DNA of 34,016 nucleotides from Myxococcales bacterium (lineage in GTDB: Bacteria > Myxococcota > Myxococcia > Myxococcales > Myxococcaceae): NCBI GenBank assembly GCA_003153055.1, contig PMBV01000027.1, forward strand, positions 30,408 through 64,423. The letters are read 5' to 3'. Below the pieces are notes generated by a model. The model had not been told where the DNA came from and did no database searches. It saw only the letters and a list, made by a program, of their open reading frames with translations. Both the position numbers and the translations under genes were made by a program. Positions 17,001 to 24,488 of the stretch are shown piece after piece (the first letter of the stretch is position 1; each line of letters opens with the position of its first letter).

Positions 17001-17556
17001 CCCAGGTGTTGGGGGCGGTCAGCTTGAAGGCCTCCACCAGCAGGCGGCGATTCCACAGCGGGCTCCCGGTGCGCTGGCCCAGCACTCGAAAGAGGTGCCG
17101 CTCGGGCTCGCTCTGGCCCACCACCTTCGGCACCACATCGCTCACGCCCGTCACGTAGTCGTCCACCTGGGCGACGACGCGGCTCACCGCGAACCAGGCC
17201 GTCAAGAGCGACTGGAGACGGGCCTGCGTGTCGCTCGGTACGCAGGTACCTACGCCGTGGGCCGTGCCCTGGAGCAGGGAGGTCGCGAAGCCCGCCACCT
17301 CCTGGCACAGCTGCTCCTTGGCCTGGACGCACGCCTCGACGCGGCCACCGGTGGTGCTGAGGCGCCCGGAGGTCTCATCGAGCTCGGCCTCGCAGCGTTC
17401 GCGCGCGGCGGTGTGGCTCCTCAGGTTCTCGTTGCAGGTGCTGAGGGCCCGCTGCGTCGAGGAGAGCCGCTGCGTCACCTCGACGCACGAGACTCCCGCG
17501 TCAGCAGCGGCGACGGCCTGGAAAGGCAGCAAGAGCAGCAGTGGAACGACCTTCAT
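14092..17556 (-). CDS. Signal peptide + Cys-rich periplasmic region + TM + STAND/AAA-type NTPase
   Basis: 1154 residues from ATG 17556. The signal peptide is MKVVPLLLLLPFQAVAAADA. An extracytoplasmic region of about 540 residues starts with a coiled-coil stretch carrying Cys24, 41, 55, 76, 84 and 105, with more cysteines further on (for instance CEAAGLSKAACDECRQ). One membrane helix lies at about 566-590 (GWALGLVVLTALAFWLRGL). The cytoplasmic half has a linker domain, NPFEVRGPVR as commonly seen before STAND ATPases, Walker A GLRRFGKSS (about 775-783), Walker B LLVLDEVEQLL (about 877) and a helical C-terminus. A longer frame to 17607 lacks signal-peptide logic. No family name recognised; a transmembrane sensor NTPase is inferred. 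Coupled to the GT2 gene by a 4-bp overlap. Confidence 0.85.
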   Translation of the reverse strand: MKVVPLLLLLPFQAVAAADAGVSCVEVTQRLSSTQRALSTCNENLRSHTAARERCEAELDETSGRLSTTGGRVEACVQAKEQLCQEVAGFATSLLQGTAHGVGTCVPSDTQARLQSLLTAWFAVSRVVAQVDDYVTGVSDVVPKVVGQSEPERHLFRVLGQRTGSPLWNRRLLVEAFKLTAPNTWARLKGQGTLAVDSFFDSRGPLPESFIAEVNGEHSEPAGPAGPPLTAALRLALSYLQLASCESRTESRECGRARQLVKLLDDTGPLIVRRRVEEMWATPCESLNAEAVQAWLQEFPTSRSKEKQAAVAQLASAAKSKLFLCYLADDDGDASYAKWAAKRMPDPSHLEPRTLPLVDDFARFVREGDAIDRCGRAVRAMQRLEVSRCAIDRPETLATISAWAHVPPAADASPDAQVCQKIASLLWTGAALEIPSSPAEQVHIDKETDTELAQLRTACDERRGEGAQFEQWLLALAAVAKDLGEPVSASPWRLDATGTRPLERARVEHASRFVSWLHHAVSQEPACEAAGLSKAACDECRQNPTGRYDCELTSELEETWSRYRQVTLGWALGLVVLTALAFWLRGLIWAQRVYGRTMETVRQSLEGLGLTTSIDGLRFLFPSRNDTLGLELPKTPAWERWGTDACAVFSPGLTALREAEVNHAAAIALRHDARVVFLLHADSAVPDLGAVRATLDWAARGGTRAVQVLPLALSRLAWATRDEDLLDLVESTTLRGNPFEVRGPVRSSSQFWNRERLVAGLLAEARAGHWVVVTGLRRFGKSSLALEVARRTTGPSAYVDLAGFHHEVSFGETPSVAVEGILRTLVMRLADSATATFPAAVVPPVPDGALDAPTLAAWIKALGVACGASSANPAPPMLLVLDEVEQLLTAPPEKLGRALDVLATLTGRLRSAFSEPSSPHAGNTVAVVWCAAIHPLLWAPLATLGGQSIMGAFPSICVPALESDAAHAMMRGLGARQGIRFEDDALAALVKASHGVPLLLRRLGTSVLELYDADRARQGALGAVRVGIEGATEAIRREQRGGSPLRVWVESEIAQADTPPGLLLRALAQGTRVPVGALHKLVEAQVMERFTASGLTAHLPPAELKRRAQEAASVMVRLLAESRLLESHGDMTAPEAYSLPDGVIRAILTEGQRG

Positions 17557-17647
17557 CACGGCGGACTTAGGGGAATGCCCTCGTTTCAGCGAGTTGGGAA
17601 GTGCCAAATCATCGCTGTGACCTGGACGTTACGGTAAGAGAGAAAGC
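17557..17647. promoter_or_regulatory. Divergent promoter region, NTPase-GT2 / LtaS-like
   Basis: 91 bp between two divergent starts; it must contain the 5' signals of both units unless they lie inside coding sequence. AGAGAGA precedes the GTG at 17648. No clear -35/-10 pair or operator recognised. Confidence 0.35.
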
Positions 17648-19867
17648 GTGCAGTCCCCCACCGCTCACCACCCCACGCAGTCAAGCGCCCTTCGAGGTTT
17701 TTTCGCGGGCTTGGTCACGGTCGGTTTTCTCGGGGTGGCGTTGCTCCCAGCGCGCCTCGGGCGGGCCCTGGTCGGCCATGGTGAAGCGGTGGACCGGGTC
17801 GAAAACGCCCTGGCGGGGACGCTCCTCGACCTCTCGGGCATCGTCTACCTCTTGACTCCCATGGTCGCCCTGCTGGCGCTGGGGTTGCCCCTGGTCTTGA
17901 GGCCCCTCAGGGGCGCTCGCTGGCAGCAGCTCAGCGGGCCGTTGCTGACACTCCCCCTCGGTTTTGGCCTCTGGGTCTTGACGGTCGTGGTTCAGGAGGT
18001 GAAGTCGGAACGGGGCTCGTTTCCGACCATGTTCGACCTGGCAGAGGGAGGCAGCAACGCGGCATTTGTCGAAGGGTCGGTGGGCTTCCTGAAGTACGCC
18101 CGAATCTGGCAGCCGGCGGTGGTGGGCGTGGTGCTGTTGGGAGCGGCGATGGTGTGGCTGCGTCGGCGTCATGATCGCCGGGTGCTGCCGTGGAAGCCGT
18201 GGGCGGCGGGTCTGGCCAGTGGGTTGTTCTTGGCGACGGTGGTGGCGTTGGCGGGAGCCAAAGCCCAAGCGTCGGTCAACCGCTTCAGCCCTGCCGCGCT
18301 GGGAGATCCGCTCACGGGGCTGGTGGAGAGCTCCTTCGACCTCCTTCGGCACCAAGGTCCGGCGACGCCTCGGGAGCTGGTGTTGACCGCCGAGCTGCCG
18401 CCGAAGCTGGCCGCCACGGGCGCTCAATTGGTGGGTTGGCCGCCGTCGAAGGGGGGCTGCTCTCCGCACCCGTACCGCCGCCCGCTCGACCCCGAAGACG
18501 AGCCTGTCACGCCAGACCCCCGAGGGCGGGCGCTCCTCGAGGCGCTCGAGCGGTTGTCGTCGCTCTTGGTCAGTGGGAGCGACGCGCCCCTGGCCCTGTT
18601 CCAGCTGTCATTGGAGGGGTTTCGGGCCGACGACGTCCACGCCCTGAATCAGGCGGCCTCGCCCCTCATCGCCCCCTTCACCAGCCGGCTCTATGAGGCG
18701 CGAACGCCGGGAGTCTTGGTGAGCACGAAGATGTACCAGGCTGGCGTTCGCACGGTGCACGGGCTGGGGGCGGTGATGTGCGGCGTGGGGACCTTGCCGT
18801 ACAACCTGGGGTTCATCCGCGACCTCTACCCGCTCGAGGTGCGCTGTGTCTCCGATGTTCTGGCCGACGCCGGGTTCAAGCACTCCTTCTATTACGGCTC
18901 CGACGCGAGCTTCGACCAGATGCGCACCTACCTCGAGGGCCATGGCTTCTCGCGCATTCGCTCGCAAGACGAGATGCCCAAGACGTTGCCCAAGGGCACC
19001 TGGGACGGGCTCACCGACTTCGCCGTCTTCGACCAGGCGGTGGACGACATGGCCCAGGCGCTCAAGGAGAGCAATGAGCCCCAGTTCTCCTTCGTCATGT
19101 CGTTGTCGAACCACTCGCCCTTCACGCCTCCGGAAGACCTCCCCGAGGAGGTGTCGGCCCGGGTGGACCGCGCGCTCAAGGAGTCGGTGAACCGAGGCGA
19201 CTCTGACGACCGCCGGAGGCTCATCGCCTACTCGTACACCGACGCGGCCCTGGAGCGCCTGTTCACCCGACTCGACGCCGCGAACCTGTCGGAGCGAGCC
19301 ATCGTCTTCTTGGCGGCGGATCACTCCACGGGCCACTCGTTCATCTGGGGGCCCACCGACCCGGAGAGCGACGCGGCCAAGGCGCAGATTCCCTTCGCCA
19401 TCGTCATCCCTCCCGCGTTCCTCGAGCGCGTGGGCAACCGGAAGGCGGTGGAGGCCGCCCTGGCTCGGGTGCAGGCGCTCATTGAGGAGGCTCCGCTCTC
19501 TCAGAACGACGTGCCGGCGATGATGCTCGCGTTGCTGCGCTCCTACCCGCCACTCAAGGCGCTGCCCAAGGTTGCCCGGTGGCACACGCTGGGCGGGCAG
19601 ATCACCAGCCCGTACTTCCGCCCTGGGGGTGAGGCTTCGTCGTATGTCATCGGCATCAACGGGGTGAGCGAGTTCTACGCGCTCGACCGCGCTGGAGCCC
19701 GGGTCGGCACCTACGAAGACTCGGTCTTCCTCAAGACGCGAGCTGATCGCTACCGGGTGACGCCGCACTTGATTCCGGTGTCGGCGACGATGATTGAGCT
19801 GCTCAGATGCGCCGACGCCCACGCCCAGGAGCGCGTGGCTCCGAGCCCGCCCGTCTCGGCGCAGTAG
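17648..19867 (+). CDS. LtaS/MdoB-like membrane sulfatase-superfamily phosphotransferase
   Basis: 739 residues from GTG 17648 (AGAGAGA at good spacing). Roughly five membrane helices lie in residues 15-240, then a periplasmic alkaline-phosphatase-superfamily domain. Putative metal/catalytic residues: Glu323 (LSLEGFRAD), nucleophile Thr369 (GVRTVHGLG), His489 (SNHSPF), Asp558-His559 (AADHSTGHS). Order and spacing follow LtaS (Glu, Thr, His, Asp-His). It probably moves a phosphoglycerol or phosphoethanolamine group from a phospholipid to an envelope glycan. Divergent placement from a GT2 gene fits a polymer-decoration role, which is inference. Nothing essential is missing. Confidence 0.9.
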   Translation: MQSPTAHHPTQSSALRGFFAGLVTVGFLGVALLPARLGRALVGHGEAVDRVENALAGTLLDLSGIVYLLTPMVALLALGLPLVLRPLRGARWQQLSGPLLTLPLGFGLWVLTVVVQEVKSERGSFPTMFDLAEGGSNAAFVEGSVGFLKYARIWQPAVVGVVLLGAAMVWLRRRHDRRVLPWKPWAAGLASGLFLATVVALAGAKAQASVNRFSPAALGDPLTGLVESSFDLLRHQGPATPRELVLTAELPPKLAATGAQLVGWPPSKGGCSPHPYRRPLDPEDEPVTPDPRGRALLEALERLSSLLVSGSDAPLALFQLSLEGFRADDVHALNQAASPLIAPFTSRLYEARTPGVLVSTKMYQAGVRTVHGLGAVMCGVGTLPYNLGFIRDLYPLEVRCVSDVLADAGFKHSFYYGSDASFDQMRTYLEGHGFSRIRSQDEMPKTLPKGTWDGLTDFAVFDQAVDDMAQALKESNEPQFSFVMSLSNHSPFTPPEDLPEEVSARVDRALKESVNRGDSDDRRRLIAYSYTDAALERLFTRLDAANLSERAIVFLAADHSTGHSFIWGPTDPESDAAKAQIPFAIVIPPAFLERVGNRKAVEAALARVQALIEEAPLSQNDVPAMMLALLRSYPPLKALPKVARWHTLGGQITSPYFRPGGEASSYVIGINGVSEFYALDRAGARVGTYEDSVFLKTRADRYRVTPHLIPVSATMIELLRCADAHAQERVAPSPPVSAQ

Positions 19868-19872
19868 CCCGC

Positions 19873-20088
19873 TCACCCGACGAGGGCAGCTCCACGGCGC
19901 TCGACTGGGTGAGTCCCCACCAGGGCTCGGAAGACGCCTCGCAACGTCTCCTCGTCGAAGCGGATGCACACGTCGACGTCCTCGGTCACCGAGGCCGAGC
20001 CATGGACGATGGCCGCCATCCCGCCGACGAGGATGAACTCAACGTTCTCCTTGGTCAGCCGACGCAACAGTCCGAGGGTCGAAGCCAT
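19873..20088 (-). CDS. Truncated nucleotidyltransferase (MNT/AbiEii-like), possible pseudogene
   Basis: 71 residues: LRRLTKENVEFILVGGMAAI, HGSASVTEDVDVC, then a stop soon after. The GG and DVDV motifs are those of minimal nucleotidyltransferases encoded in two-gene modules. Such proteins are normally about 150-200 residues, so the C-terminal half is missing. The stop lies 5 bp from the convergent LtaS-like gene, so the deletion probably occurred at that boundary. It starts inside the upstream small gene (50-bp overlap). Likely inactive remnant; I keep it as a CDS because the visible part is undamaged. Confidence 0.6.
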   Translation of the reverse strand: MASTLGLLRRLTKENVEFILVGGMAAIVHGSASVTEDVDVCIRFDEETLRGVFRALVGTHPVERRGAALVG

Positions 20089-20269
20089 AGTGCTCTCTTC
20101 CCGCGGCGCGGAGCGCGCGGACCAGCGCGAGCGCGGCATCGTGCCGCTCCAGCCGCTGGGCGGGGGTGAGGGTTTGGAGGTACTCGAGCAGCGAGATGTC
20201 GAGGTCGGCCTCGGCGTCATCGCGCTCCGTCACCCCGCTTCTGGTTGGCTCGTCGAGCTCGGTGGGCAT
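20039..20269 (-). CDS. Small helical partner protein of nucleotidyltransferase module
   Basis: 76 residues beginning MPTELDEPTRSGVTERDDAE, then ISLLEYLQTLTPAQRLERHD, ALALVRALRAAGREHYGFDP. The LTPAQRL..H...LRAAG pattern is the one I recall for small proteins encoded just upstream of nucleotidyltransferases of the kind found at 19873-20088, in presumed toxin-antitoxin-like pairs. A strong Shine-Dalgarno (AAGGGAG) precedes ATG 20269. The hairpin CTTCCCG / CGGGAAG (20280-20286, 20294-20300) lies just upstream. With its partner truncated it may have no present function. Confidence 0.6.
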   Translation of the reverse strand: MPTELDEPTRSGVTERDDAEADLDISLLEYLQTLTPAQRLERHDAALALVRALRAAGREHYGFDPRTVASADQGER

Positions 20270-20279
20270 GGCGTGCTCC

Positions 20280-20300
20280 CTTCCCGAGCCTCGCGGGAAG
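20280..20300 (-). promoter_or_regulatory. Hairpin next to the ribosome-binding site of the small gene
   Basis: CTTCCCG (20280-20286) and CGGGAAG (20294-20300), exact reverse complements with a 7-nt loop, ending 10 bp before ATG 20269 on the minus strand. One arm borders the GGGAG ribosome-binding site, so folding could limit translation, or the site could be an operator. Confidence 0.35.
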
Positions 20301-20351
20301 CGCGGCGAGCCTAGGTCAAACGGCGGGTCACTGCCAGGCGTCCGATGTCGA

Positions 20352-20365
20352 CCGAGCGCGCTCGG
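20352..20365 (-). terminator. Perfect 14-bp palindrome after lipoprotein gene, possible terminator
   Basis: CCGAGCGCGCTCGG is a perfect palindrome 8 bp beyond the stop of the minus-strand lipoprotein gene (stop at 20374). As RNA it would form a tight GC stem. There is no T-run, so terminator function is only suggested by position. Confidence 0.35.
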
Positions 20366-20373
20366 GTCGGCCC

Positions 20374-20964
20374 CTACGGGAGCTCCACCTCGATCACGTC
20401 ACTCTCCGCAGTCAGGCTGAAGGGGTACGGGGCGCTGGTGTTGAAGTTGGTGAAGAAGTCCCCCCCGTCGAGCGAGTACTTGAACTGTACCTGGTAGGAG
20501 CCCGGCGGCAGCGGCACGTACCAGTTGCCACAGCCGGTGCTGACCTCCCCGAGGGGGTGCCAGGGCGGCAGGTCGACCGAGGCGTCGGGAGCGAGCCTGA
20601 CCAAGTTCTCCGGGCACAGCTCGCTCTTCAGGTGCGTGCCGGACAGGACGCCGCCCTGGCAGCCCGAGACGAAGATGGTGGCATTGCAGGTGGTGCCGAA
20701 CCACTTGTGCTGGGGCACCCACACCTCCGCGGAGCTCGCGTTTCTCAAGCGGAAGGTGACGTCGGGGCTGGACCCGGCGTCGAGGGCGAAGCAGGTGCCC
20801 GAGAACCGCTTCGCGGCCGCGGCTTGGGCCTGCTCCGAGCACGACCCTGCGTCGGCGTCGACACCTGCGTCCTGCTTCGAGCCGCCGCCACAACCCAGCA
20901 AGAGCAGGGCAACCACCAGCACTACCCCCGCCTGCGACCGGGAGACGCTTCGATCCGTTGCCAT
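20374..20964 (-). CDS. Hypothetical lipoprotein, cysteine-containing
   Basis: 196 residues from ATG 20964 (AGGGGAAG just before it). Lipoprotein signal with LLLGC (Cys25), then a D/A/G-rich linker (KQDAGVDADAG) common in myxobacterial lipoproteins. The mature part has several Cys and strand-rich segments such as DVTFRLRNAS, YVPLPPGSYQVQFKYSLDGG and a final VIEVELP, suggesting a beta-sandwich. No family recognised. It is the third gene of a minus-strand row after the sigma54 activator and the PIG-L lipoprotein, separated by 111 bp from the latter. Probably surface or periplasmic. Confidence 0.8.
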   Translation of the reverse strand: MATDRSVSRSQAGVVLVVALLLLGCGGGSKQDAGVDADAGSCSEQAQAAAAKRFSGTCFALDAGSSPDVTFRLRNASSAEVWVPQHKWFGTTCNATIFVSGCQGGVLSGTHLKSELCPENLVRLAPDASVDLPPWHPLGEVSTGCGNWYVPLPPGSYQVQFKYSLDGGDFFTNFNTSAPYPFSLTAESDVIEVELP

Positions 20965-21075
20965 CTTCCCCTGCTGGTGCTTTCCGGCCCATTGTGCGTC
21001 GTACAGACGCCTGCAGTCGACGCGTAGCACCTCTCGAGTCGAGTACCAAAGACGCATGTGCTGGTGGCCGAGGCG

Positions 21076-22290
21076 TCACCTGGTGGTGGCGGAGGCCTGG
21101 CCGAGCTCGACGTCGACGCGAGCGACCAGCGGCGCCAGGACCTCGACGCCCACCAGGCCCTTCCTCCCCCACAGCGTCCACTCAGTGACGTCTCCATCGT
21201 CGGGCCGCGGGTCGACGCGCAGGGTGAGCGGGCCGGGCTCGAGGCGCGGCCAGGAGGCCACTCGTCGCCGCCCGTCGGGAGTGAGGCGGTGCATCGTCAC
21301 GCGCTCCGACGAGACGGTCACCTCGTACTGGTCGGTCTGGTTCACCTTGAACGAGGTGTGGGCCCCGAGCTCGATCTCGAAGGGCTCGGCGATTGGCGTG
21401 CGGGCCCAGTGGCCCTTGAACCGAGAGAGCCGCTCGGGAAAGAAGACCTCCTCGCGGCGGGCGAACGACGCCAGCCAGTCGGCCATCGGCTTGGGCCCCG
21501 TCTGGGAGGGGTGCTGGCTCAGCACCTCGAGCTTCCACTTCGCGTCCACCGAGAGGCGCTCCCTGGCCGCGTACGTCTCATGGGGAAAGGGCAGGGGCGG
21601 AATGCCTCGCGCAGGAAGGAAATTGGTGACGCAGTCGCCGGGCCAGCATTGACCGGCGTGAACGACGGCGCGGTGAATGACTGGGGGAGGGCCTTCGAGG
21701 GCGTCGAGGGCCCGACGGAAGTAGACGTAGGTGGCGGCGTGATCCGGGTGCTCGTCGATGCCGTGGGAGATGTAGACCTCGGCCGGACGGAGGCGGGAGA
21801 GGAGGCTGGTGAGGTCTTCAACGAGGGCGGCCTGGGTCCACGGCGCCGCCACGCCGGTGCGCCGGGTGTGCTCGTCTTGGTGGCTGGCTCCTCGGTTGGC
21901 GTAGGTGCCCGAGCCCACGCCGCAGCGGCCCTCGGGCGTGGCGCGCTCTCGTGGCGGGAGCGGGGTCTCTCCCAGGCGAGCCAGGGCGCCGTCGGGGTAG
22001 CCGAGGAAGTGCACGTCTTCCTCGCGCACGCCGACGAGCCTGAGCCCGGCGATGCTCTCGGCCATGCGAGTCCACCCGTTGCGCTCACAGGAGAGATCGC
22101 CGTTGGTGACGATGATGATGGCGACGCGCTGCCCTTGCTTGACCGCGCGCTCGAGGACGCCAGCCGCCATCACCACCTCGTCATCGGGGTGGGGAGCGAT
22201 GACGAGGAGATCGACGTCTTCGCGCGCCGACGACGGCCACCCGTGCGGGCACCCAAGCAACAGCACGAGCGGGAGCAGGCGGAGGACCAT
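21076..22290 (-). CDS. PIG-L family deacetylase lipoprotein
   Basis: 404 residues from ATG 22290. Lipoprotein signal with LLLGC (Cys14). The deacetylase (LmbE-like) domain has the zinc motif APHPDDE (His34, Asp36, Asp37) and the second motif HPDH (His181, His184); both are intact. These Zn enzymes remove N-acetyl groups from N-acetylglucosamine-type sugars. The C-terminal 130 residues form an extra strand-rich module containing TSFKVNQTDQYEVTV and TLRVDPRPDDGDVTEW. The lipid anchor implies action on an envelope or extracellular glycan rather than on mycothiol-type thiols. It lies 59 bp after the sigma54 activator gene on the same strand, which may control it. Confidence 0.92.
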   Translation of the reverse strand: MVLRLLPLVLLLGCPHGWPSSAREDVDLLVIAPHPDDEVVMAAGVLERAVKQGQRVAIIIVTNGDLSCERNGWTRMAESIAGLRLVGVREEDVHFLGYPDGALARLGETPLPPRERATPEGRCGVGSGTYANRGASHQDEHTRRTGVAAPWTQAALVEDLTSLLSRLRPAEVYISHGIDEHPDHAATYVYFRRALDALEGPPPVIHRAVVHAGQCWPGDCVTNFLPARGIPPLPFPHETYAARERLSVDAKWKLEVLSQHPSQTGPKPMADWLASFARREEVFFPERLSRFKGHWARTPIAEPFEIELGAHTSFKVNQTDQYEVTVSSERVTMHRLTPDGRRRVASWPRLEPGPLTLRVDPRPDDGDVTEWTLWGRKGLVGVEVLAPLVARVDVELGQASATTR

Positions 22291-22349
22291 CAAAGGGTCC
22301 CGAGCTTCGCACACCAGACGGCGGCGTCACGAGGGAGTTTCGAGGTCGG

Positions 22350-24419
22350 TCAATTGGGCCGACGGAGGCCCAGCTTCCGCATCCGGCTGCGGAGGGTGTT
22401 GGGGTGGATGTTGAGGATCTTCGCCGCGCCTCGTTCGCCCTCGATCATCCAGTTCTTCTCCAGCAGCACCGACTCGATGTGGCGGCGCTCGAGCTCCTTC
22501 AGCGTTTCGTTCCGCCGGGCGGCCTCGATTGCCGGTCCCACCCGCGGCGGCTGGGGCGCGGCGACGGACACCGGGAGCCCGAACTCGGGGGCCAGTGACA
22601 GGACGCTCCCCTGTGCCAGCACGACCGCGCGCTCGATGACATTCTGCAGCTCGCGAATGTTCCCCGGCCAGGCGTAGGCCCGGAGCCGCTGCAACGTCTC
22701 CTCGGGCACCTGACGCACCGGTCTGCTCAGCTTGGCGGCGAACTTCTGCACGAAGAACTTCACCAACAGCTCCACGTCTTCCGGCCGGACCCTCAGCGGG
22801 GGCACGGTGATGGGGACGACGTTCAACCGGTAGAAGAGATCACCCCGGAACGTGCCCGAGCTCACCGCCGCGGGCAGGTCGCGGTTGGTGGCGGCGATCA
22901 CCCGCACGTCGACCTTGAGGCTCTTGCTCGAGCCCACCGGCTCGAACTCCTGCTCCTGGAGCACCCTCAGGAGCTTCACCTGCGCCTCGAGCGGGAGCTC
23001 CCCCACCTCGTCGAGAAGGATCGTGCCGCCGTCGGCCAGCATGAATCGACCATCCCGGGCTCCGAGGGCCCCCGTGAAGGCACCCTTGACGTGCCCGAAG
23101 AGCTCGCTCTCGACCAGGCCGGCGCTGATGGCTCCGCAGTTCACCTTGACCAGCGGCCGCGCCCGTCTCCGGCTCCGTTCGTGAATGGCCCGCGCCACCA
23201 GCTCCTTGCCGCTGCCGGTCTCTCCAGAGATGAGCACCGTCGAGTCGGTGGTCGCCACCTGATCGACCTGCCGCATCAGCTCGCGCAGCGCGGCGCTCGA
23301 GCCGACGATCTCAGAGTGGTTGTACTCCCCGCGGATCTCCTCCTGGAGGTACTGGTTCTCGGCTTGGAGCCGGGCCTTGAGCGCGGCGATCTCCTCGAAC
23401 GCCCGCATGTTCGAGACGGCCATCGCCACCTGGGCGGCCACGTCGCCGAGGAACACCTCGTCGGCGGGAGCGAACTGCCCGGGCGTGGTGCTCCCCAGGG
23501 TGATGGTGCCGAGGCTCTTCCCTGCGAGGACGAGCGGCGCGGTGACGAGCGAGCGGATTCCCTCGTCGTGGAGGCGGCGCTCAGCCCCGAACTCCATCTC
23601 GGCGCCGAGGTCGCCTCGCAGGAGAGTGCGCTGGTGCTCGAAGGCCCAGCCGACGTGGCTGTCGTTCCGGTCGAGCGCCGCGCCGACCGGGTAGCTCTTG
23701 GGGGGCAGCCGGCCGGCCAGGGCGAGAATGCGCAGCGTGTCCGTCTCGGGCTCGTACAGGGTCAGCGCCGCCCGGTCGAAGGGCACGACGCGAAAGAGCG
23801 CCTTGGAGATCGCCTCGAGGAGCGCGTCTTGGGTCAGGCTCGAAATGATGGCGTTGTTCACTTCGAGAATGGCCCGCTCTCGAGCCTCGGCCCGGGCCAG
23901 CGCGTGCTCCGCTCGCGAGCCAGAGAGGAGGCAGGCGAGCTCCAGCCGCGCACCCACCTCGTCTCCCAGCGTCGCCAGGGCCTTCGCTTGGTCAGTCGAG
24001 AGGTCGCGAGGAGACGGGTCGAAGACGGCCAGCACCCCGAGCCGGTGCCCCCCGGGGCCCACCACCGGGACCCCGGCGTAGAAGCGGATGCCTGGCTCGC
24101 CGGTGACGAGCGGGCTGTCCATGAACCGGTCGTCTCGAGAAGCGTCGGGCACGACGAACAGCCCGTCAGACACGAGCGCCTGGGCACCCAGCGAGCCGTC
24201 GCGGGGCGTGTCTCCGAGCTTCACCCCCGTGCTGGCCTGGAAGACCTCCCGGTCCTCATCGAGGAAGCTCAGCGCCGCCATCGGGGCGGGGCAGACGCGC
24301 GCCGCCAGGCAAACCAGGGCGTCCAGGCTCCGTGCCACCAGTCCGTCGAGCGCTGCCCGGTAGCGCCGCACCGCGGCCAGCCGCGCCGCCTCGTCGTTCG
24401 ACACCCGAGCTCCCGTCAT
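22350..24419 (-). CDS. GAF-GAF sigma54-dependent transcriptional activator (no receiver domain)
   Basis: 689 residues from ATG 24419, which has GAGGG 6 nt upstream; a longer frame to 24464 is less likely. The first GAF domain spans about 25-165 and the second about 180-330 (AALTLYEPETDTLRILALAG). The AAA+ domain has Walker A GETGSGKE, the sigma54-contact loop GAFTGA, and Walker B GTILLDEVGELP. A Fis-type helix-turn-helix ends the protein (RGAAKILNIHPNTLRSRMRK). All activator motifs are intact. Without receiver, control is likely by a small molecule or redox signal at the GAF domains. A 17-bp palindrome sits 38 bp upstream. Downstream PIG-L lipoprotein is a possible target. Confidence 0.95.
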   Translation of the reverse strand: MTGARVSNDEAARLAAVRRYRAALDGLVARSLDALVCLAARVCPAPMAALSFLDEDREVFQASTGVKLGDTPRDGSLGAQALVSDGLFVVPDASRDDRFMDSPLVTGEPGIRFYAGVPVVGPGGHRLGVLAVFDPSPRDLSTDQAKALATLGDEVGARLELACLLSGSRAEHALARAEARERAILEVNNAIISSLTQDALLEAISKALFRVVPFDRAALTLYEPETDTLRILALAGRLPPKSYPVGAALDRNDSHVGWAFEHQRTLLRGDLGAEMEFGAERRLHDEGIRSLVTAPLVLAGKSLGTITLGSTTPGQFAPADEVFLGDVAAQVAMAVSNMRAFEEIAALKARLQAENQYLQEEIRGEYNHSEIVGSSAALRELMRQVDQVATTDSTVLISGETGSGKELVARAIHERSRRRARPLVKVNCGAISAGLVESELFGHVKGAFTGALGARDGRFMLADGGTILLDEVGELPLEAQVKLLRVLQEQEFEPVGSSKSLKVDVRVIAATNRDLPAAVSSGTFRGDLFYRLNVVPITVPPLRVRPEDVELLVKFFVQKFAAKLSRPVRQVPEETLQRLRAYAWPGNIRELQNVIERAVVLAQGSVLSLAPEFGLPVSVAAPQPPRVGPAIEAARRNETLKELERRHIESVLLEKNWMIEGERGAAKILNIHPNTLRSRMRKLGLRRPN

Positions 24420-24456
24420 GGGCGACCCTCGCCTGGAGGTGGTCTCTCCACCTTGA

Positions 24457-24473
24457 GATTGCAAATCGCAATC
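24457..24473. promoter_or_regulatory. Inverted repeat upstream of sigma54 activator gene
   Basis: GATTGC-AAATC-GCAATC: 6-bp exact inverted arms with a 5-nt centre in the 69-bp gap between the NrsF-like gene and the GAF activator. It is AT-rich in a very GC-rich region. A plausible binding site for a Fis-type HTH dimer, so possible autoregulation. Confidence 0.45.
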
Positions 24474-24488
24474 AGGGTAACGACGGTC

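Noticed and set aside
17590..17616. TGGCAC on the minus strand upstream of the NTPase gene as a sigma54 -24 box
   Set aside because: The next GC is 10 nt away instead of about 7, and no TTGC-like -12 box is present.
21058..22677. 539-codon frame opposite the PIG-L gene
   Set aside because: Crosses from one gene to the next, low-complexity translation, while the other strand has intact PIG-L motifs.
24420..24464. Longer N-terminus for the GAF activator
   Set aside because: ATG 24419 has GAGGG at 6 nt and the upstream in-frame part contains the regulatory palindrome edge.
24458..24475. Possible sigma54 promoter before the GAF activator
   Set aside because: TTGCA is present but the -24 GG is missing and the spacing is one base short.
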